This document shows, piece by piece, positions 57,429 through 64,000 of a stretch of 64,000 bases of DNA. Location of the stretch: NCBI RefSeq assembly GCF_943734655.1, contig NC_071354.1, positions 56,647,544 through 56,711,543 of the forward strand. Reading direction: 5' to 3'. The position numbers were made by a program, and so were the translations under genes. Position 1 is the stretch's first letter. Every line of letters starts with the position of its first letter. The notes below the pieces were generated by a model, which saw only the letters and a list, made by a program, of their open reading frames with translations, was not told the origin of the DNA and ran no database searches. Source of the DNA: Sabethes cyaneus. Its lineage: Eukaryota; Arthropoda; Insecta; Diptera; Culicidae.

Positions 57429-59758
57429 ATAGTAGAATTAAAACAATTAGATTGGAATAATTCTGATTTTGGACCTTCTACTCCTTTATTCGTTGCTTGG
57501 AACTTAAAATGTCCTCTTCAAGCTCAGTAGCATGGCGCTGAGTCGGTGACACCACTCGGAACGGGGAAAGAGGAAAGAGTGTGGAACACGAGGAGGTCAC
57601 GACAAGATTCGCACAGGTGTTATGATTAATGACACATCACCACCCACCGGAAGTTGAACCCTGTGAACAAAGGGCGGCAGCAGCAGCAGCAAAAAATAGG
57701 GTAACCGAAGAGAAAATTGACTGCAACGGAGCGCCGCCGACGTGCGCCGTAGGCACACAAAGTGGCTTTTAAAATCTCTTAATCGACATTTGATTGAACT
57801 TTTATGTCGTCTCGCCGGCGACGGGGCTGACGTCCGACACCGGAGCCTGGTATTGATCATTTTTCACATTGGCAAATTGACAATTTTGCGCTCCGACAAC
57901 GACAACCAACGGCAGCGGGATTGGAGATGTCGAAATAATGATGTCGGCGTTGTCGGAGCTCTCTAGGGCGAGTTGCTGGTGATAATTTGAACTTTTTTTA
58001 GCGTTTTTTCCGATTTAGAATAGGTGCGAATAAGTAAATGAATATTCATGAGATTTCATCATTGGTAATGACAAGCCGTTCACAAACTTAGTAAAGATGA
58101 ATAATTTTTGATTATTTGTTCATTCCTGATGGCTGACTGATGTTTAACAAAACTCAACATTGTGTCTTTTCGGTATTTTTAAACGGATGCCGATTCTATT
58201 TAAATTTTTTTTGTACTATTGTTTATTGTAAACTTTTTTGGACAGACTTAACTAACCTCTCTAATTTTAACCGGCGAAACATTTTAATTACACTGCTAAT
58301 GAACACACTTCCGGAACAATTGAACTCCAGCATAATCTTTAACCGGAACGAAGTCATATCCGCTTCTGAGCTCTATTAATTGAACTCTGCCTATCGAATG
58401 CCTCAAACCGGATGCAGCACGCGGAATAACTACCATTAATCATAATACCGCTGAAATATTGTACCGATTCGCATTCCAGCGTACGATGACGGCGGCATTC
58501 CTCCTCACCCGCGCGCGTCACGTCGGTCACGACGCGTCGGTCAGCCAACCAGTCGGGAATTTCACTCTCGCAAAGTTAAATTTTCCGAAAAGCCCAACGA
58601 AATACCGTCATGCTTGATCCATCTGCCAACCGGTTGCAACCCTCGTCACCTCGCGGTTCATTGCCAACTGGCCCGCAATAGTGCCGCCGTACGAATACTT
58701 TACACATTTCTCCAAACTTTACACCGGAAACGCCGACAGAGCGAACGTAATTCAGGCGCGGCGGGCGCCGAGTGGTGACGGCGAAGGAGACTGCCGGTGA
58801 AATCAAACCATCACCCGGAGGATCTCTTTCGCTCCGTTCAGCGTCAAGCCCCGAGCAAGGGTGGTGAACAAAATATGTGTGGCGGAAAATGACTGATTTA
58901 TTGCCGCAGATAACGTCAACGAAAATGACATGCTCGGAGGAATTTTTCCTTTCGTTCCCGGTTGGAACGGGCTGCTACTGCTGCTGCTACTGCCGCTGCT
59001 CACTTGGGATTTTGTTAGGTGGAAAATTTCGAAGTGCGCTGTGCAACAAAGGCGTCCCGCCTCGGTGCACAGCTTCCTCTACTTGGAGAAAGTATGCTGG
59101 GGGTGTGGGTGGACTAAAAAGGGATACAGCTGAAAATAAGGACTTCGACAGTCAGACAGCGGGATGGGTTCCCGAGAGGTTCCCCGAAAGTCGTGGATAA
59201 TTGAGTGGGAGATTTTATTATTTGCTGCGCTCGTTGCGGCGGCGGGGCAGGGCCGCGTACACCGACCGAGGCCGTGTGCAACGGTGCGTGAAAATATTTA
59301 GAGGCAGCAGCAAAAGCAGAAGCGATGATTTCGGTGCAGTTTTCCAGAGGATTTGTAGAGACTTAACAGGATAGCTGTGCCGTGCTGTGCCCGTTATGTT
59401 TCCTTGGGCTGCTGATACAGTCCGGGTTCAGCGCAGGCACGAAGGCACGAGGGATAATTGCGAAAATGGAATTAAAAAAATGCTGATTTGGCTGCCACTC
59501 AAGGCGGCTTGGCTGGCGGGCGATTGCGGGTGATGTGTATTTGCATTGGAGAATTAACCTACACCGTTTTTTAGTAAGTCAGTGTTTGGGAACAAAGACG
59601 TAATTATTGAAATTATCGATTTAATAGAAAATTTGCCCGATCTAGTGGTTATATTAATAGAATAGAAGTTAATTTGATCACTGAACTGCTTCTTTGGTAC
59701 TAAATTGCACTGTGTCGATTTTACTTCACGGCGACACAACTTTAAAAGCAAAACAAAG
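57429..59758. other. Unique GC-richer block, no gene called
   Basis: Contains (CAG)n near 57677-57690 and CTGCTGCTGCTACTGC near 58977-58992. Overlapping frames on both strands without domains. Confidence 0.38.
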
Positions 59759-59933
59759 CCTAGTTGCTAGAATCCATTATCGAAACTTCTGTTTTCATAC
59801 GACAGACTTCACAGCCAGCTGTTAGGAAACAGTACAATTGCGGGTTAGCGGGTTATTGAGTTTAACAGCCCCTTCCGACCGATTGGCTTATTAGATCAGC
59901 AGCATACCTCAAGCCCAACTGGGATGCCACAAA
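59759..59933 (-). repeat. tRNA-derived SINE copy 3 (degraded)
   Basis: CTAGTTGCTAGAATCCATTA, TACGACAGACTTC and CAGCCAGCTGTTAG match the body of copy 1. The tRNA-like head has lost the B-box region but keeps GGCTTATTAGA and CCCAACTGGGA. Confidence 0.65.
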
Positions 59934-60012
59934 TTGTTTCATAAAACAAAACCAGTAAACGTCGCTGTGTCACATCCTATATCTTTACTAGCCCAATCCT
60001 GGTAAAATAATA

Positions 60013-61135
60013 TCTACTTTACTCTACTCTACCCTACCCTACTCTACTCTACACTACCCTACCCTACCCTCTCTACCCTACCCTACCCTAGCCTATCCTA
60101 TCCTATCCTATCCTATCCTACCCTACACTACCCTATCCTATCCTATCCTATCCTATCCTATCCTATCCTATCCTATCTTACCCTACCCTACCTTACCGTA
60201 CCGTACCCTACCCTACCCTACCCTACCGTACCGTACCGTACCCTACCGTACCCTACCCTACCCTACCCTACCCTACCGTACCGTACCGTACCGTACCCTA
60301 CCCTACTCTACTCTACTCTACTCTATTCTACTCTACTCTACTCTACTCTACTCTACTCTACTCTACTCTACTCTACTCTACTCTACTCTACTCTACTCTA
60401 CTCTACTCTACTCTACTCTACTCTACTCTACTCTACTCTACTCTACTCTACTCTACTCTACTCTACTCTACTCTACTCTACTCTACTCTACTCTACTCTA
60501 CTCTACTCTACTCTACTCTACTCTACTCTACTCTACTCTACTCTACTCTACTCTACTCTACTCTACTCTACTCTACTCTACTCTACTCTACTCTACTCTA
60601 CTCTACTCTACTCTACTCTACTCTACTCTACTCTACTCTACTCTACTCTACTCTACTCTACTCTACTCTACTCTACTCTACTCTACTCTACTCTACTCTA
60701 CTCTACTCTACTCTACTCTACTCTACTCTACTCTACTCTACTCTACTCTACTCTACTCTACTCTACTCTACTCTACTCTACTCTACTCTACTCTACTCTA
60801 CTCTACTCTACTCTACTCTACTCTACTCTACTCTACTCTACTCTACTCTACTCTACTCTACTCTACTCTACTCTACTCTACTCTACTCTACTCTACTCTA
60901 CTCTACTCTACTCTACTCTACTCTACTCTACTCTACTCTACTCTACTCTACTCTACTCTACTCTACTCTACTCTACTCTACTCTACTCTACTCTACTCTA
61001 CTCTACTCTACTCTACTCTACTCTACTCTACTCTACTCTACTCTACTCTACTCTACTCTACTCTACTCTACTCTACTCTACTCTACTCTACTCTACTCTA
61101 CTCTACTCTACTCTACTCTACTCTACTCTACTCTA
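60013..61135. repeat. Pentanucleotide satellite, (CTCTA)n with variant blocks
   Basis: About 1.12 kb of 5-bp units. 60013-60306 is a mosaic of blocks: CCCTA, TCCTA (60094-60175) and CCGTA. 60307-61135 is CTCTA, and from about 60331 on it is without visible interruption (roughly 160 copies). It stops abruptly at 61135 against the 12-bp array. Confidence 0.97.
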
Positions 61136-61709
61136 AATTGGACTAAAAATTTAACTGAAAAGTGGGCTTCAAAACGGACTTGAAATTAGACTTATAATTG
61201 TATTTGGAAATTGGAAATAAAATAGATTTGAAGTATGACTTCAAATCGGACATAAACTGGAAATAAATTGAAGTAGAAATCGGACTTAAAATATGATATG
61301 AAACTGCTATTGAAATTGGACTTGAAATCAGAGTTGAACATGGAATTGAACTTAATTTGAAATTAGACATGATATCGGTCTTGGATTTGAAATCAGACAT
61401 GAAGTTGGACTTCAATTAAAATTGAAATTTTAAATACTAAGTAAGATATGAAATGAAAAAGACTTGAGAACAGAGATGAAATTGGAATTAAACAAGACTT
61501 GGAATCAATCTTTTAAATGGGACATTAAATTGAATATGAAATTCACTTGGAATAGCACTTAACTTCACTGAAATTGAAATATGAAATTCACTTGGAATAG
61601 CACATCGAACTTCAAACTGTAATTAAGGTAGATTTGAAACGGGACGCATGCTTTACAACTTTAAAGTAGGAATAAAGTTAGACTTGGATTTATTTTCGAA
61701 ATGGGACAT

Positions 61710-61818
61710 TACAACGATCCGACTGACTTAAGCAGCACCGCCCAGCCGAGATTCTAACATACGATGACCAGTTTGTTACACAAGCACCGTATCTCGATCT
61801 CGAAGCACACTGGGCGGT
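61710..61818 (-). repeat. tRNA-derived SINE copy 4 (head only)
   Basis: Acceptor-like ends ACCGCCCAG (61737) and CTGGGCGGT (61810-61818) pair well. The B-box reads GATTCTAAC, one change from consensus. Nested in the 12-bp array. Confidence 0.65.
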
Positions 61819-62367
61819 CAAATTGGATATGGAATTGAACTTAAAATGCGACACTAAATTGGTATTGAAAATGGGTCATTAAATTGGATTCGAAATTGAA
61901 CCTGAATTGGACCTAAAATTGAACTTGAAATCAGAGGCAAAGCTGGAATTTAATTGGACATGAAATTATTTTGAAATTGCTCTTGAAATTGGGTTTGAAA
62001 ATGCATTTGAAATCAGACTTCAAATTGGATCTCAAATCGAAACTGGAATCAAATTAGATTTTAATTCGGACTTCAAATGGGACATGGATTTTATATTTTT
62101 GAATCGGAAATGAAGGCAAACTAAAATTTGTCGTTAAAATGGGACATTAAATTGGACTTGAAATTGTTCCTGACTTGAACTTGAAACTGCACATGAGATC
62201 GGGGGTGAAATTGGAATTAAATTAGACCTGAATTTTCACTTAAAATGGGACATTAAATTGGATACGAAATTAGACTTGAAATTACAGTTTAAATAAGACT
62301 TGCAACCGGGTTTGAAATCGGAGTTCAAAGTGAATTAATTGGACATGGAAATAGGGAAATCCTTGGG

Positions 62368-62556
62368 TATAAACTTCTTCAAGACTTGACCCTTCTTTAT
62401 TGACAAATTGCCCAGCCGATTATTAGAAGAATACAGGACAATTAAGGGGCTAGTGTAACGATCGACGTACTGGCCTGAGCAGCGTCCAACCACGATTCGA
62501 ACTTACGACGACCGGTTTGTTAGACCAGCATCGTATCTCAAAGCTAACTGAATGGT
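62368..62556 (-). repeat. tRNA-derived SINE copy 5
   Basis: Includes body (TTGACCCTTCTTTATTGAC, CAGCCGATTATTAGA, TACAGGACAATTA) and head (GATTCGAAC B-box near 62495, GGTTTGTTAGACCAGCATCG). Nested in the 12-bp array. Confidence 0.68.
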
Positions 62557-62879
62557 CAAATTGGACATAACATTGAAGTTAAAACGGGACACTAAATTGG
62601 ACTTGAAATGGGACACTAAAATGGATTGGATTAGGATTGGGCTTGAAATTAAACTTGAAACTTTACTTACAATTAGACTGGAAATTGGTTGAAATTGTAC
62701 CTAGACCAATATCCATGAAATTTGGTTTGGAATTAGTCTTATAACTGGATATGAAATTATTCATGATGTTGGATATGAAATCGACGCTAAAATTGGACGT
62801 GGAATTTTACCTTAAATTTAAATTAACTTTGACTCAAAATTAAACTGGATATCTGGATATACGCTGAATTCTGTTTTAA

Positions 62880-63040
62880 TGCGGTTTTTTAAGCGACTAT
62901 TTTTTCGTGAATGTTGGAATTTACGTTTTTTTTCACGTAATTCTACGCGATTGTGCTCTATGCGTCTATTTTCACGCAACACTATGGTGTTCACGAGGAT
63001 TACAGAATTAGCGCGATTTTCGGAATTAACGTCGCGTTAA
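62880..63040. repeat. CGCG-type minisatellite, copy at 63 kb
   Basis: TTTACGCGATT / GGAATTTACG-like units, inverse relative of 14228-14490 and same orientation as 31832-32010. Confidence 0.6.
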
Positions 63041-63170
63041 GTTTAATTTGAACTAGAAGTTTTTCATTAAATTGGACACGAAACTGGACTTAACTTCAGA
63101 GTAAAACTGGTACTTGAAAATGTATTTTAAATTACAGTTAGCATTAGAGATGAAACTGGATTTATTTTTA

Positions 63171-64000
63171 CGCAATTAATTTACTTGTCGCGAAAATATC
63201 GAGTTATTGATTCAACTACTCTGGGCTTCCCGATTACGCCTGAAGGATTGTTTGTACATTTAATTTCTAAGAGAAGGTAGGTGTGCCCCAGCCTGAACAC
63301 CACAACTAAATTGTGAACAAACATACTAAAAATTCTCAGCTGGATAAATTATGGTACAAACATCGGTCGAAGAGAACCAAGAATTTTATGAAAATTTCAG
63401 CAGCGGTGAAAGAATTGTTTGGAATATTTTGTACAGCATTTTCTATGTTGGAGGCAGACTACAGAATATTTTGATTCTATTAAACTGTTAGACTTCAGAG
63501 TCTATTTAGTTTCTTGATCGTCAATTGCTAATCTCTTAATGGCAAAAATTTCACCGCTGGGGTTTTAAACAGTGTGAAAATTTATACTACCAAAATGTAA
63601 GAGGAATGTGGACTAAGATAGATTGGTTTATTAAGCTGTAAGTGGATACGATCAAAAATTCTATGCATGTCGATTTGTGGACACAAAGCTGTTACAAAAT
63701 CCAACGTCATCGGTACGATCAGCGAAAAAAGTGCCAATATAATTAGGAAAATAATCAATATAAACCGAACGATTCACAAATTATTCCGACTTTTCTAAAG
63801 GGATTGCGTATAATTTGATGTGTTTCATCGCAAAAGTAAACCAATTGAGTAAGCTAATTTCATTTCCGGACAAGTAGCTAAGGGTGCTCAGTAACAGTTT
63901 TAAAGCCGCAATAACCAAGATGATACAAGTCAAAAATACTACTTTAAGCTAGCTATAAACCTCAATAAAACTGTTAATAAAGAAAATTTATTGTGTTTGC
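63171..64000. other. No gene seen
   Basis: Starts with TTTTTACGCAATTAATTT and GTGTGCCCCAGC near 63281, shared with 13708-13757. The rest is AT-rich and unrecognised up to the window end. Confidence 0.4.

Larger units (their letters stand above)
61136..63170. repeat. Degenerate 12-bp array (TTGAAATTGGAC-like)
   Basis: About 2 kb of loosely periodic TTGAAATTGGACT / AAATTGGACWTGA variants, interrupted by two SINE copies and by a CGCG minisatellite. A minus frame at 61143-61415 is a product of the periodicity. Same family as 13775-13905. Confidence 0.8.

Noticed and set aside
60013..61135. Interstitial telomeric repeat
   Set aside because: CCCTA/CTCTA pentamers are neither the insect TTAGG repeat nor arranged as a telomere; mosaic blocks fit an ordinary satellite.

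Overview
This 64 kb window is eukaryotic, non-coding and rich in transposons. It looks like insect DNA, most likely a mosquito (Culicidae). The evidence is the mixture of families: pogo/Tigger, Tc1-mariner, hAT and Helitron DNA elements, several non-LTR retrotransposon fragments of the kind common in mosquito genomes, and tRNA-derived SINEs. The species call rests on recognising families by eye and is inference. No conserved host protein-coding gene, rRNA or functional tRNA could be recognised. The only intact gene is a transposase.

Layout. 0.57-4.21 kb: an apparently complete pogo/Tigger-like transposon with TA target duplications, terminal inverted repeats, a two-exon transposase on the minus strand and a pure (AC)339 microsatellite inside it. 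4.4-5.1 kb: remnant of a Tc1/mariner-type element. 5.1-10.7 kb: unique sequence. 10.7-15.6 kb: a Tigger-like MITE, SINEs, a foldback MITE, a minus-strand Helitron, minisatellites and a reverse transcriptase (RT) scrap. 15.6-18.9 kb: unique sequence carrying a hAT MITE with an exact 8-bp duplication. 18.9-24.5 kb: RT pseudogenes, a histone-type stem-loop, a second foldback MITE, an array of 95-100-bp units and a plus-strand Helitron. 24.5-28.7 kb: unique, fairly GC-rich sequence. 28.7-36.5 kb: a 5'-truncated LINE, inverted-repeat elements, and a Tigger-like MITE whose empty site lies at 20.3 kb. 38.4-45.8 kb: a palindromic hAT MITE, another Tigger-like MITE, LINE fragments (one with a 16-bp target duplication) and an R1-like insertion nested in a repeat. 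45.8-50.7 kb and 57.4-59.7 kb: unique sequence. 51-57 kb: a nest of a hAT element, an inverted duplication and minisatellites. 59.7-63.2 kb: SINE copies, a >1.1 kb pentanucleotide satellite and a degenerate 12-bp array.

How it fits together. The window reads as single-copy intergenic or intronic DNA (6.7-9.4, 16-18.4, 25-28.2, 37-38, 46.3-49.7 and 57.5-59.6 kb) split by waves of insertion. Nesting gives relative ages: R1-like into a dispersed repeat, a foldback MITE into a LINE remnant, a Tigger MITE into a 221-bp repeat, and a hAT element into one arm of an inverted pair. A recurring theme is that at least four, probably five, unrelated-in-sequence families of TA-flanked or mariner-like elements repeat a short family-specific motif in tandem near their ends.
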